Source: Methylorubrum populi (GTDB taxonomy: Bacteria; Pseudomonadota; Alphaproteobacteria; Rhizobiales; Beijerinckiaceae). Taken from it: a DNA stretch of 64,000 nucleotides. A program made the translations under genes and the position numbers. Location of the stretch: contig NZ_AP014809.1 in the NCBI RefSeq assembly GCF_002355515.1, positions 5,604,501 through 5,668,500 of the forward strand. The letters run 5' to 3'. Each line of letters starts with the position of its first letter. Within the stretch, counting starts at the first letter, position 1. Positions 53,212 through 63,868 of this stretch are shown here, one piece after another. Below the pieces are notes generated by a model. It was not told the DNA's origin. It saw nothing but the letters and a program-made list of their open reading frames with translations, and did not search any database.

Positions 53212-54075
53212 TCAGTTGCCGAAGTTTTGGGCGGCAGACGGAAGCAGGCCGTCGGCGAAGCGGTAGCGCAGGCCGACCCGGAACTCGTTGGCGGCCAGAT
53301 CCTTCACACGGGTAAGTCCGCCATACTCGTCCAGCCCGCTGCGAAGCCGGCCGAGGTTGATGTAGCGGTAGGCCGCATCCAGGCTGAAGCCGGCGCCGAT
53401 ATCGTAGGAGACACCGGCGGTCAGCGCCCAGGCGAAGGTCGTGACCGAATGATTGGCGCGGAAGGCGGGATCGCGGGGGCCCGTGCCGGCGGCTCCGTCG
53501 CAGCCGTCGATGAGGCAGGTCGTCTGCGTGTAGTTGCGGCGCATGCTCTTGTCGGCGAAGCCGACGCCGGCACCGACATAGGGCGTGAAGCCGTACCAAG
53601 TGCCGATGTCGGCGTAGACGTTGACGAGGCCCGTCAGCACATCGACTTTGCCGGCCTCGAGGTTGTAGCCGGTCTGGAACACCGAGCGCGAGGAGTAGCC
53701 GCGGAAGGAGGAGGTGCCGCGCTGGTCGATCGTGGCATCGACGCGCAGCCAGGGATTGATCTGATAGCCGATGCCACCGCCATAGCCGCCCTCCGAGCTC
53801 AGCCGCAATCCGACCAGGGGCGGCATTCCAGGATCGCTCGGATCGGGAATGGCGTCGTCGCGGGGGTGGTCGTACCAGGACTGGGTGAAGTCACCCCGGA
53901 GATACCAGCCGCTGCCGATAGCCACCGGTTCGGCCCGAACCGGGGGCGGCGGGGGCGGCGGAAGCAGATCGGCGGCGGTGGCGCTTCCGGGAAGCGCGAA
54001 GGACCCGGTCAGGGTCCCGATAAGCGTGCCGGTCGCGAGCGTGGCCGCCAGCGCCAGACGATGCGATGCGATCAT
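53212..54075 (-). CDS. Outer-membrane beta-barrel protein, paralogue of the next gene
   Basis: 287 aa. Signal peptide followed by AADLLPPPPPPPV, then GWYLRGDF, GGIGYQINPWLRVDATI, ADIGTWYGFTPYVGAGVGF and LAANEFRVGLRYRFAD. The segments YQINPWLRVDAT, GTWYG-TP-VGAGVG and VGLRY are shared with the product of 54252-55118, so the two arose by duplication. Function beyond surface barrel is unknown. The ATG at 54075 begins the signal peptide. A near-CtrA box lies about 75 bp upstream. Confidence 0.85.
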   Translation of the reverse strand: MIASHRLALAATLATGTLIGTLTGSFALPGSATAADLLPPPPPPPVRAEPVAIGSGWYLRGDFTQSWYDHPRDDAIPDPSDPGMPPLVGLRLSSEGGYGGGIGYQINPWLRVDATIDQRGTSSFRGYSSRSVFQTGYNLEAGKVDVLTGLVNVYADIGTWYGFTPYVGAGVGFADKSMRRNYTQTTCLIDGCDGAAGTGPRDPAFRANHSVTTFAWALTAGVSYDIGAGFSLDAAYRYINLGRLRSGLDEYGGLTRVKDLAANEFRVGLRYRFADGLLPSAAQNFGN

Positions 54076-54146
54076 GGGAAGCCTCGTCGGAGATGGCGGC
54101 GGGACATGGCCGCGACTCGATTGACCTGTAGTCTTTTCGATAAAAG

Positions 54147-54162
54147 TTATGATCCGCTTAAC
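54147..54162. promoter_or_regulatory. CtrA-like box, one mismatch
   Basis: TTAT (54147-54150), 7 nt, TTAAC (54158-54162); one base off the CtrA consensus TTAA-N7-TTAAC. It lies upstream of the barrel gene at 53212-54075. A second TTAACC follows directly. Confidence 0.4.
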
Positions 54163-54199
54163 CTTAACCGGTTTGTGATGCACTCAATCGCAGACAGCA

Positions 54200-54224
54200 A
54201 CGGCGCGGACGATGTCCGCGCCGT
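54200..54224 (-). terminator. Hairpin after the third barrel gene
   Basis: Perfect 11-bp stem ACGGCGCGGAC (54200-54210) with 54214-54224, 3-nt loop, located 27 bp past the stop of the gene at 54252. The minus-strand tail (TTGCTGTCTG) is only moderately T-rich. Confidence 0.65.
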
Positions 54225-54251
54225 GCAGAGTGCATCTCAACAAGACGGCAA

Positions 54252-55118
54252 TCAGTACTTGCGGACCAGCGGCGGGGGCGGCGCGTAATCGACGGCGGCG
54301 ACCGCGACGGGAGCGCCGAACAGGTAGCGCAGGCCGACCTTGACGTCGTGTGATTCGAGGTCTTTCACCCGATAGACCGTCTTCGGGCAGTCCGGAGCGC
54401 AGGTGACGACGCCGGTCGTGGCCTCGCCCATGTTGAGGTAGCGGTAAGCAGCCTCGAAGCGGACGTTCTGCGAAACGGCGTAGCCGAGACCCGCATGGAG
54501 CGCCCAGGCGAAATTGGTCCGCTCGTTGTGACGGCCGATGCCGTAGCCGCCCTCATAGGCCCCGTAGCCCTTGTCGGTCACACCGCCGAAGCTGTGATGA
54601 GCGACGCCGACGCCGGCGCCGACGAACGGGGTCACGCCGTACCACGTGCCGAGATCGATGTAGCCGTTGGCGAGGCCGACGATCGAATCGAACTTGCCAC
54701 TGGTGACGTTGTAGCCGCCGGTATCGCCGTAGGTCTTATCCTCGGCGGCGAAGCTCCACTTGCTGCGGAAGCGGTACTCTCCGGTGGCGTCGACGCGAAG
54801 CCACGGATTGATCTGGTAGCCGACGCCGGCGCCGACAAAGTACTGGTTCGAAACCTTGTCCTGTATGACGGCGTAGTCGTAGGGCTTGGGCGGATGCGAC
54901 ACGTCCTCGGCGATGCTCTTGCGCAGGTCGAGCGCGCCGTAGCCGCCGTCGACGCGCAGATACCATCCACCGGCGAACACCTCCGGTTCGGGCAGCGGTG
55001 CCGGCATGGGGGGGGGAGGCGGCAACAGGTCGGCGGCCTGTGCAAGGCCGGGCACCCCGACGCCCGCGAGGAGCGTGAGGGCGCGCGCCAGTGCGGGAAT
55101 TTTGGAGCGGCGGCGCAT
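54252..55118 (-). CDS. Outer-membrane beta-barrel protein
   Basis: 288 aa. Signal peptide (LTLLAGVGVPGLAQAA), DLLPPPPPMPAPLPEPE, then barrel strands: GWYLRVDGGYGALDLRK, VGYQINPWLRVDATGEYRF, LGTWYGVTPFVGAGVGVAHH, VKVGLRYLFG. Paralogue of the preceding barrel gene. GAAGG lies 8 nt before the ATG at 55118; an in-frame ATG 15 nt earlier lacks one. A perfect CtrA box lies about 80 bp upstream, suggesting cell-cycle-linked expression. Confidence 0.85.
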   Translation of the reverse strand: MRRRSKIPALARALTLLAGVGVPGLAQAADLLPPPPPMPAPLPEPEVFAGGWYLRVDGGYGALDLRKSIAEDVSHPPKPYDYAVIQDKVSNQYFVGAGVGYQINPWLRVDATGEYRFRSKWSFAAEDKTYGDTGGYNVTSGKFDSIVGLANGYIDLGTWYGVTPFVGAGVGVAHHSFGGVTDKGYGAYEGGYGIGRHNERTNFAWALHAGLGYAVSQNVRFEAAYRYLNMGEATTGVVTCAPDCPKTVYRVKDLESHDVKVGLRYLFGAPVAVAAVDYAPPPPLVRKY

Positions 55119-55441
55119 TAAGATATCCTTCACCCGTCGAGCGCGCCGAAAGATCAGGCCGGCCCGAGATGCGAGCAGAAGGATCGTCTACGAAGGTTAA
55201 GTCTGGCTTAACGTAAAAATTTAGTCTTGTTGATTCGTTTCTCGGATCGATAATATCACGAGAAAGTCAGTACCATCGCCGATTGCACGGCGTGGCTGGA
55301 AATTTCCTTTCGATCGGGCTTTGCCCTCTGCGCGCACACGCCCTGCGGGTCACCGACCCGAGATCGGATCTGGCGGCGCGGCCCGTTCGAGGGCTCGCCC
55401 TCAAGGGAGGGCGAGGGTCTGGTGTGACGGAGAGTAGCGCT
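55119..55441. other. Intergenic region between glmM and the barrel gene
   Basis: About 320 bp. It contains the CtrA box at 55197-55212 and an AT-rich stretch just beyond it (55213-55262), likely the barrel-gene promoter. Near the glmM end there is a 9-bp hairpin (CTCGCCCTC at 55394-55402 with 55407-55415) that could terminate glmM. No gene is seen. Confidence 0.5.
55197..55212. promoter_or_regulatory. CtrA-type binding site (TTAA-N7-TTAAC)
   Basis: TTAAGTCTGGCTTAAC matches the full CtrA consensus, and with the neighbouring G forms a palindrome (GTTAAG, 5 nt, CTTAAC). It is followed by an AT-rich stretch and lies about 80 bp upstream of the barrel gene at 54252-55118. Confidence 0.65.
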
Positions 55442-56782
55442 TCAGGCCGCCGCGCGGGTCACGGCGTCCACGACCTCGTCCACCACTTCTGCGACGAGGT
55501 CAGGGTCGTCGCCCTCGGCCATCACACGGATGACGGGTTCGGTGCCGGACGGACGGATCACGAGGCGGCCCGACTGGCCGAGCCGGTCCTTCGCATGCGC
55601 GATGGCCGTGACCACCGAGTCCGCCCGCAGCGGCTCGCCGGACCGGAAGCGCACGTTCTTGAGGATCTGCGGCAGCGGTTCGAAGCAGTGGCAGACTTCG
55701 CTGACCGGCAGGTTGCGGCGCTTCACGACGCTGAGGAGTTGCAGGGCGGCCACCAGTCCGTCGCCGGTGGTCGCGTAGTCCGACATGATGATGTGGCCGG
55801 ATTGCTCGCCGCCGAGATTGTAGCCGTGCTCGCGCATGTGTTCGAGCACGTAGCGGTCGCCGACGGCGGTACGGGCGAGCGTAAGGCCGAGCCCGTTGAT
55901 GAAGCGCTCCAGGCCGAGATTCGACATGATCGTCGCGACGAGGCCCGGCTGGGTGAGGCGCTCGTCCTCTTTCCACGAGCGGGCGACGGCCGCCATGAGC
56001 TGGTCGCCGTCGACCTTCTGACCCTTCTCGTCCACGATCAGCACGCGGTCGGCGTCACCGTCGAGGGCGATGCCGACATCGGCGCGCAGCTCCCGCACCT
56101 TCTGCACGAGGGCGTCCGGCGCGGTCGAGCCGACATCCTGGTTGATGTTGAAGCCGTCGGGCTCGACGCCGATGGCGATCACTTCGGCGCCGAGTTCCCA
56201 GAGGGTTTCCGGGGCGACGCGGTAGGCGGCGCCGTTGGCGCAGTCCACGACGACGCGCAGGCCGTCCAGAGTCACGTGACGCGGCAGGGTGCGCTTGGCG
56301 AATTCGATGTAGCGGGCATGCACGCTCTCGATCCGCTTGGCGCGGCCGAGATCGCGCGACCCGGCGAGGCGGCGGCGCATGTCACCGTCGATCAGGCTCT
56401 CGATCTCCAGTTCCAGCTCGTCGTTGAGCTTGAACCCGTCAGGTCCGAACAGTTTGATGCCGTTATCCTCGAACGGGTTGTGCGAGGCCGAGATCATCAC
56501 GCCGATATCGGCACGCATCGAGCGGGTCAGCATGGCGACGGCGGGGGTCGGCATCGGGCCCAGCAGCAGCACGTCCATGCCGACGGAGGTGAAGCCGGCC
56601 ACCAGCGCGGTCTCGATCATGTAGCCCGAGAGCCGGGTGTCCTTGCCGATCACGACGCGATGGCGATGGTCGCCGCGCTGGAAAATCACGCCCGCCGCCT
56701 GCCCGACCTTCAGGGCGAGTTCCGGCGTGATGACGCCGTTGGCCCGTCCACGGATGCCATCGGTTCCGAAGTGTTTGCGCAA
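55442..56782 (-). CDS. glmM: Phosphoglucosamine mutase
   Basis: 446 aa, converts glucosamine-6-phosphate to glucosamine-1-phosphate for UDP-GlcNAc, hence peptidoglycan and LPS. The start [10 protein letters not shown] is canonical, with phosphoserine Ser100 in ISASHNP, the metal-binding DGDADR loop, and [12 protein letters not shown] near the end. TTG start at 56782 with GGAGAAG upstream; an in-frame ATG further 5' would add non-conserved residues. The order ftsH-glmM is common in proteobacteria; here a permease gene lies between. Confidence 0.95.
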   Translation of the reverse strand: MRKHFGTDGIRGRANGVITPELALKVGQAAGVIFQRGDHRHRVVIGKDTRLSGYMIETALVAGFTSVGMDVLLLGPMPTPAVAMLTRSMRADIGVMISASHNPFEDNGIKLFGPDGFKLNDELELEIESLIDGDMRRRLAGSRDLGRAKRIESVHARYIEFAKRTLPRHVTLDGLRVVVDCANGAAYRVAPETLWELGAEVIAIGVEPDGFNINQDVGSTAPDALVQKVRELRADVGIALDGDADRVLIVDEKGQKVDGDQLMAAVARSWKEDERLTQPGLVATIMSNLGLERFINGLGLTLARTAVGDRYVLEHMREHGYNLGGEQSGHIIMSDYATTGDGLVAALQLLSVVKRRNLPVSEVCHCFEPLPQILKNVRFRSGEPLRADSVVTAIAHAKDRLGQSGRLVIRPSGTEPVIRVMAEGDDPDLVAEVVDEVVDAVTRAAA

Positions 56783-56925
56783 CGTCGCTTCTCCGCGCTC
56801 GGCGTGGCTCGCAGGGGCCATCGTACCAGATCGAGACCCTGCCGGCGGAGCGGATCTCGGGTATCGTGAATCGGTTGCTCCGCGACAAAGGCGGTCGAAA
56901 TGGGGCGGCCTCGCCGGCCTGGCGG

Positions 56926-57690
56926 CTATCGGAGCAGTTCGGGCACGGCCGAGACCAGCAGGGCGACGCCGGATGCGGTGAGAAGCCCGAGCACGAGTCT
57001 GCGGAACCCGGCCTCGCTCAGCCCGACATAGACGCGGCTGCCGAGGATGGCGGGGAGCAGCATGGCCGGCAGCACCACGAGGATCATCGGCACCATGCTC
57101 CGGGTGACGAGGCCGGAGGCGATGTAGACGATCAGGGTGACGGTGAGCATCGACAGATTGAAGTTCTGGATGACGGCGCGCTGGACGTCCCGCTCGTAGC
57201 CCCGCAGGGTGCACCACAGCGTGGGGAGCGTCCCCGTGAAACCGCCGAGGCCACCGAGCACGCCGCCACCGAGGCCGATGGCGGCATCGGCGAGGCGGCC
57301 GCCGACGGCGACCCGCGGCAGATCCTTCGACAGCAGCATCGCCGGACACCACAGGACGAGGACGCCACCGAGGATCGCCTTGAACCAGTGGATGTCGAGA
57401 TGCGGCAGAAGCAGGGCTCCGAGCGGCACGCCGGCGAGGCCGCCGAGCACGAACGGCGCGAGGAGGTCCGCGTCGAAGCCCCGGCGCACGGTGACGGCGG
57501 CGATGATCTGCCCGGCCAGGGCGCCGGTGACCGCGAGTGCCGCGGCAAGCTGCGGATCGATCACCCAGGCCCAGATCGACATGGCGACGAGGCCGAAGGC
57601 GAAGCCCGACAATCCCTGAACGAAGCCGGCCACGGCCGCGCCGAGGCCGACGATCACGTAGACCGAACCTGTCATGATCGGCCGTTCCAT
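56926..57690 (-). CDS. TauE/SafE (DUF81) family membrane permease
   Basis: 254 aa with about eight hydrophobic segments and the repeated family pattern ([17 protein letters not shown] and [18 protein letters not shown]). Family members are proposed sulfite, sulfoacetate or organosulfur exporters; the substrate here is unknown. The start may be ATG 57690 or ATG 57675, neither with a strong ribosome-binding site. It sits between the ftsH terminator and glmM, so it probably has its own promoter. Confidence 0.82.
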   Translation of the reverse strand: MERPIMTGSVYVIVGLGAAVAGFVQGLSGFAFGLVAMSIWAWVIDPQLAAALAVTGALAGQIIAAVTVRRGFDADLLAPFVLGGLAGVPLGALLLPHLDIHWFKAILGGVLVLWCPAMLLSKDLPRVAVGGRLADAAIGLGGGVLGGLGGFTGTLPTLWCTLRGYERDVQRAVIQNFNLSMLTVTLIVYIASGLVTRSMVPMILVVLPAMLLPAILGSRVYVGLSEAGFRRLVLGLLTASGVALLVSAVPELLR

Positions 57691-57744
57691 CCGTAGGTTC
57701 AGGAGGACAGGGACCGGGACGACGCCGCAGAGCCCGCTTGCATG

Positions 57745-57770
57745 AAAAAAGGGGCGCCTCGCGGCGCCCC
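57745..57770 (-). terminator. Rho-independent terminator after ftsH
   Basis: Perfect 8-bp GC stem (GGGGCGCC at 57751-57758 with 57763-57770), 4-nt loop, followed on the minus strand by six T residues (57750-57745). It lies 24 bp past the ftsH stop. Clearest terminator in the window. Confidence 0.88.
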
Positions 57771-57793
57771 TTCGCGTTCGGACGATCAGGGTG

Positions 57794-59722
<1,929 letters not shown>

Positions 59723-59859
59723 CGATCGGTCCTGGGAGGCGTGCGAGCGTCGTCCCGCAAGGTCGCGGCATACTCCACGCGCTCGCAGCCAATGTAGGCG
59801 GCGCCCCTTCGGTTGCCAAGTAAATCGGATGCGCCTGCGGCGAGGGTCACCACGCAGCG

Positions 59860-60885
59860 TTAGCGGCGCTCTCCGGCTGCCCTGCGCGGCGGCGCGGCGG
59901 AAAGGCGGATCGTCCCCTGTCGATCGGTCCCGATCAGCACCCCGCGCAGGGTCCGGCGAAGCGCCCTCCCCTCATGTAAAGCCGGCAGCAGCCCTTCGAG
60001 GACGAGGGTCTCAAGCCGCTCCAAGCGCTTCGGAACAGGGGGTTCGTGCTCCGGCGCGATTCTGTCGAGGGCGGCATCGAGGACGCGTATCACGATCGCT
60101 TCCGGCTCGCGGGACAGGCGAAGGCCGTCGAGGCGAAGCTCTTCGGCCTCGCTGCCTGCGATCTGCGACAGAACCGCGTCGGCGCGCTGCCTCAGCGCCG
60201 CATCGTCCCGCGCAGCGCGAATGGCGAGCCGGCCGAAGCGGGCCGCGTTCAGGCCCTCTCCGGCCAGCAATGGCAGAAGGTTGCGCAGGCGGGCTCGGGT
60301 GAAGCGATCGTCGGTGTTCGAAGGATCACGCAGGAAGGGAAGGTGGTGGGCCTCGCAGTAAGCGACGAGATCCGATTTCAGGATGCCGAGAAAGGGCCTT
60401 GCCAATCGGATCGCCGGTGACAGCGGGCGCTCGCCGCGCATGCCGGCGAGACCGGAGGGGCCGCTGCCCGCGATAAGCCGCATCAGCACCGTCTCCGCCT
60501 GATCGTCGAGGGTGTGGGCGGTGAGAACGAGGCCGGCGCCGATCCGGGCGGCATGATCGGTGAGAAGCCTGTAGCGCGCCCGGCGCGCGGCGGCCTGGAT
60601 GCCGCTGTCGCGGCGCGGCGCGTTCCAGGTGAGAATCGTGTGGACGAGGTTGAGCTCGGATGCGAGGCGACCGACCCCGGCCGCCTCCTCGGCCGAACCC
60701 GCACGCAGGCCGTGATCGACGGTGGCGACCTGGACGCGGGCGCCTCCCGAGCGGGCCGCATGCATCAGCGCCGTCGAATCGGGCCCGCCGGAGACGGCGA
60801 GGAGGAGCGGTGACCGGGCCCTGTCGAGAAGCGGGGCGAGGGCGCGGGCGAGCCGTTCGTCGAGGGCGTCGGGCGCCTCGTTCAA
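59860..60885 (-). CDS. tilS: tRNA(Ile)-lysidine synthase
   Basis: 341 aa. ATP-pyrophosphatase P-loop [13 protein letters not shown], then [26 protein letters not shown] and the specific segment [19 protein letters not shown]. It modifies C34 of the CAU-anticodon isoleucine tRNA to lysidine and is essential. The TTG start at 60885 overlaps the cpoB stop (TTGA), so it is translationally coupled. It precedes ftsH as in many proteobacteria. Confidence 0.93.
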   Translation of the reverse strand: MNEAPDALDERLARALAPLLDRARSPLLLAVSGGPDSTALMHAARSGGARVQVATVDHGLRAGSAEEAAGVGRLASELNLVHTILTWNAPRRDSGIQAAARRARYRLLTDHAARIGAGLVLTAHTLDDQAETVLMRLIAGSGPSGLAGMRGERPLSPAIRLARPFLGILKSDLVAYCEAHHLPFLRDPSNTDDRFTRARLRNLLPLLAGEGLNAARFGRLAIRAARDDAALRQRADAVLSQIAGSEAEELRLDGLRLSREPEAIVIRVLDAALDRIAPEHEPPVPKRLERLETLVLEGLLPALHEGRALRRTLRGVLIGTDRQGTIRLSAAPPRRAAGERR

Positions 60886-61907
60886 GCGGCGCAGCGGGCG
60901 CGCTTCTGCTCCCGCTCGACGCCCTGGCGCACGCCGGCGCCCGCACCCGGAAACTTCCGCTCGACCTCGGCCAGAGTGGCGCAGGCCTGCGCCTTGGCGC
61001 CCAGGGCGTGCAGGGATGCGCCGAGCTTCAGCATGGCTTCGGGAGCGACGGGCGAGTTCGCGTAATCGGTCGAGACCTTCAGGAACTGCTCGGCGGCCTC
61101 GCGGGAGCGATTGCGCTGCAGGTAGCTCTCGCCGAGCCAGTAGGTCGCCTTCGGGACCAGCCGGTCGCGGGGATGCGATTGGATAAATTGGCGCAGGCTC
61201 ATCTCGGCCTGCTCGTATTGCCGCTCGCGGATGAGGCTGTAGGCCGCCTCGAAATCAGCCTGCGCGTCGCCGCTGCCGGTGGCGGCGATGCTCGCGCCGC
61301 CCGCCGGCGCCTCGACCGGATTGATCGACCCGGTGCGCACGGGCGGCGGCGAGAGATCGACCGGCCCGCCGAAACCTGGGGGCGGCAGATCCGTGTCATC
61401 GGCCGTACCCACCTCCGCATCCGCCACCGTCGGCGGGACGGAGCGGCGCAGGGGCGCCTCGGCCTCGGCAATGGCGCCGGTCGGCAGCGGGAGCGAGGGC
61501 TGAGTCGTGCCGAGCGGCTTCGGAGCGCCCGGGGCGTTCGGGTTCTGGGTGGGGTCGAAGGCGTCACTGCGCTTGCCCGGTCGTCCCTCGCCGGGATTGG
61601 TGCCGTAGGGGGCGGCCGAGGGGGGCGATGCGGCGGGCGCTGGTGCCTTGCGGGCGGGTGCGGCAGCGCTCCCCTTTCCTTCCTGGAAGCGGAATTCGAC
61701 GTCCTCCTGGAACTTCCGAAGCTGTTCCTTGAGCTGCCGGTTCTCGTACTGGAGCGTTTCGATCTGTCCCGACAATTGCCGCGAGACGTTCTCAAGGCGG
61801 TTCAGGCGCACCACGAGTTCGGATGCGTCCTGCGCCTGCGCGGCGCACAAGGCCGCCGACGAGATCGAGAGGCCGAGTCCGAGGGTCAGGAGGAGGCGGC
61901 GGAACAT
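60882..61907 (-). CDS. cpoB: Tol-Pal system coordinator CpoB (YbgF)
   Basis: 341 aa periplasmic protein. Signal peptide (LLLTLGLGLSISSAALCAAQA), an N-terminal trimerising coiled coil (LVVRLNRLENVSRQLSGQIE), a Pro-rich linker, and a C-terminal TPR domain (DAQADFEAAYSLIRERQYEQA; AEQFLKVSTDYANSPVAPEA). Links the Tol-Pal machine to septal peptidoglycan synthesis. ATG 61907 is preferred over a GTG 12 nt earlier; neither has a strong ribosome-binding site. Confidence 0.92.
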   Translation of the reverse strand: MFRRLLLTLGLGLSISSAALCAAQAQDASELVVRLNRLENVSRQLSGQIETLQYENRQLKEQLRKFQEDVEFRFQEGKGSAAAPARKAPAPAASPPSAAPYGTNPGEGRPGKRSDAFDPTQNPNAPGAPKPLGTTQPSLPLPTGAIAEAEAPLRRSVPPTVADAEVGTADDTDLPPPGFGGPVDLSPPPVRTGSINPVEAPAGGASIAATGSGDAQADFEAAYSLIRERQYEQAEMSLRQFIQSHPRDRLVPKATYWLGESYLQRNRSREAAEQFLKVSTDYANSPVAPEAMLKLGASLHALGAKAQACATLAEVERKFPGAGAGVRQGVEREQKRARCAA

Positions 61908-62041
61908 GGCGGCTGGCACCGATCAGTCATCTGGCTCGCGGCCGTCTTCGTGTCTCGCCAATCCTCCGCCTCGCCATCGCGGCCAGAGCGGATAAGGTGA
62001 ATCACCGGACTTATGACGAGCCACGCTCACCCGTTAGCAGA

Positions 62042-62069
62042 AGGCCCGGTCGGCCGCAAAACCGGGCCT
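62042..62069 (-). terminator. Hairpin between pal and cpoB
   Basis: Perfect 9-bp stem AGGCCCGGT (62042-62050) with 62061-62069, 10-nt loop, starting 9 bp after the pal stop. Only a short T-run follows, so it may attenuate rather than block transcription into cpoB. Confidence 0.55.
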
Positions 62070-62078
62070 CGGCCCGTG

Positions 62079-62591
62079 TCAGGAGCCGGCGCCGCCGTCG
62101 AGGACGCTGACGGCGCGGCGGTTCTGCGACCAGCAGGAGATGTCGTTGCACACCGCCACCGGACGCTCCTTGCCGTAGGAGACGGTTCGCATCCGCGAGG
62201 CAGCAATGCCGCGGGAGGCGAGATAATCCTGAACCGTCTGCGCGCGGCGGGCACCCAGCGAGTAATTGTACTCGCGCGTGCCGCGCTCGTCGGCGTGACC
62301 CTCGATGAGGAAGCTGTAGCGCGGATATCGCTGGAGCCAGGACGCCTGCTTGTCGAGGGTCGCGGTGGCGGTCGGCGTGAGATCCGTCGAGTCGGACTCG
62401 AAGAACACCCGGTCGCCGATGTTCACGACGAAATCCTGGGCGCTGCCGGGACGTGCGACGCCGCCGGCGCCCCCTGCCCCGAAGCCGGAGGCGTCGGCGA
62501 GATCGCTGTCCTTGCTGCAGGCGCCGAGCCCGAGGGCGGCGCAGAGTGCCAGCGTCAGGGAAAGCCCACGAAAGCGCGCGGGTGTCGACAT
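62079..62591 (-). CDS. pal: Peptidoglycan-associated lipoprotein
   Basis: 170 aa. Signal peptide with lipobox LGAC, a Gly/Ala-rich linker, then an OmpA-type peptidoglycan-binding domain (FLIEGHADERGTREYNYSLGA; RAQTVQDYLASRGI). Anchors outer membrane to cell wall with Tol. GAGGAG lies 8 nt before the ATG at 62591; the reading frame continues 7 codons further. tolB, its usual upstream neighbour, is absent; an Hpt gene lies upstream instead. Confidence 0.95.
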   Translation of the reverse strand: MSTPARFRGLSLTLALCAALGLGACSKDSDLADASGFGAGGAGGVARPGSAQDFVVNIGDRVFFESDSTDLTPTATATLDKQASWLQRYPRYSFLIEGHADERGTREYNYSLGARRAQTVQDYLASRGIAASRMRTVSYGKERPVAVCNDISCWSQNRRAVSVLDGGAGS

Positions 62592-62988
62592 CGTCTGTCT
62601 CCTCACGGCCAAGCCGTGTCGGTTGTCCTTCCGGTGCTCGCCACGATCGCACGGCGACCGAGACCAACCCCGAATTGATGCTGGGATGAGACCTCGATGG
62701 CCGCACGCGGTTGCGCTTCGGCCGAGGACGTTCTCGTTCCAGGTGGTGTAGCCGCGGTTGGTTAAGTGTCTCTCACGGATGTGCTGAGGCCGCTGTCTGC
62801 CCGTGAGACGGGTCGCCCGGCGGGTGAAACGGCCGGGACGGCGAGATCCGAGACCGGTTCAAGCTCGACCGCAGCGCGAGGTCAGTGTTCAGCCAAGAAT
62901 TGCGGCGTCCTGGGGGCGCGGGCCGATTCAGCGTTGCTTTGCCCGTCGATGTTGCGACGCAGCAACAGGTTGGTCAGCAAATCGGGTG
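62592..62988. other. Intergenic region upstream of pal
   Basis: About 400 bp. Contains GGTTAAG at 62759-62765 (a CtrA half-site at most) and a small hairpin at 62949-62966 (TGTTGC with GCAACA) that could end the hpt gene. No gene is supportable. The pal promoter should be here. Confidence 0.45.
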
Positions 62989-63348
62989 TCAGGCCGCGCG
63001 CAAGGTGGCGATCGCGTCCCGGGCATGGCGGGCGGCGTGAACGGCGACGCCGAGCGGCACCGCGATCTCGGCGCCGCTGAGGCAGGCCCGCTCCAGGGCC
63101 GCGCAGGCTCCCGACAGATCGTGGAAGGAGAGCCCACCGCTCGATGAGACCAGGATGTGAGCGTCCTGCGCGAGCTGCGACGGTTCCAGCGCCGGCGGGT
63201 CGAGGCGTGCCGCGATCTCGCGGTCGAGGACGTCGAGCAGCTCCATGAGATGCGAGCGGCCGAAGAGGTCCTCCAGCTCGGCGAGCGTGTCGGTATCGAA
63301 GGCGGCCCCCCGGGGCAAGTCGGGCTGAGGCGGAGCGGGCGGATTCAT
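62989..63348 (-). CDS. Hpt (histidine phosphotransfer) domain protein
   Basis: 119 aa. A single Hpt-like helical domain: LAELEDLFGRSHLMELLDVLDREI, then the phospho-acceptor His64 in QDAHILVSSSGGLSFHDLSGAC. No kinase or receiver domain is fused. It diverges from a stand-alone receiver gene with a perfect CtrA-type box between them, suggesting a phosphorelay pair under cell-cycle control. Partner kinase unknown. The ribosome-binding site is weak. Confidence 0.8.
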   Translation of the reverse strand: MNPPAPPQPDLPRGAAFDTDTLAELEDLFGRSHLMELLDVLDREIAARLDPPALEPSQLAQDAHILVSSSGGLSFHDLSGACAALERACLSGAEIAVPLGVAVHAARHARDAIATLRAA

Positions 63349-63391
63349 TCGATTGCTCAGCTTTGCGAAAGATTGCTATGCAGCCGGCGAG

Positions 63392-63407
63392 TTAACGAAG
63401 CATTAAC
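63392..63407. promoter_or_regulatory. CtrA-type binding site between hpt and receiver genes
   Basis: TTAACGAAGCATTAAC is a perfect TTAA-N7-TTAAC match. It lies 44 bp upstream of the hpt start and 45 bp upstream of the favoured receiver start, so it could govern both. Confidence 0.7.
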
Positions 63408-63451
63408 TGTTCAACCGTGTGATGAGCACACCCCGAAACCGGATAAGGGCC

Positions 63452-63847
63452 ATGTGGTCAGCCACGACCGTGCTCATCGTCGAGGACAATTTCCTGTTGT
63501 TGGAGATGCTGACGCGGCTGTGCGAGCGGGAGGGCATGCGCGTTCTGGCCGCCTCCAGCGGCGAGGCCGCGTTGACGGTGTTGCGAGACGGAGGCGAGTC
63601 GATCGACTGGCTGTTCACCGACATCGTTCTGCCGGGCTTGATCGACGGCTGGACCGTCGCCGGCGCCTATCGCGAGCGACATCCGCAGCGGCCAATCGTT
63701 TATGCGTCGACGGCGGCGCAGGTCGAGGGCCGGACGGTCCCCGGCAGCATCTATCTCCGCAAGCCGTTCGAAGCGCGCGAGATTCAGGAGCTCGCCAGCG
63801 TGATGGCCGCGCACCCCGGTGACGGCAGGCGCCGCGCCGCCGGTTGA
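63452..63847 (+). CDS. Single-domain response regulator (receiver only)
   Basis: 131 aa receiver domain: acidic pair Glu11-Asp12 (VLIVEDNFLL), phospho-acceptor Asp57 (WLFTDIVLPG), conserved Ser/Thr (IVYASTAAQ) and Lys in YLRKPFEARE. No output domain, so it probably works as a phosphate shuttle or by protein contact, in the manner of DivK/CpdR-like proteins. ATG 63452 is taken; ATG 63419 in frame would place the start within 12 bp of the CtrA box. Confidence 0.87.
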   Translation: MWSATTVLIVEDNFLLLEMLTRLCEREGMRVLAASSGEAALTVLRDGGESIDWLFTDIVLPGLIDGWTVAGAYRERHPQRPIVYASTAAQVEGRTVPGSIYLRKPFEAREIQELASVMAAHPGDGRRRAAG

Positions 63848-63868
63848 ACGGGCGCGAGGCGGGGTGCC

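Noticed and set aside
62766..63147. Plus-strand frames in the pal-hpt gap
   Set aside because: They run into the antisense of hpt, lack family motifs and have repeat-like Arg/Ser content.
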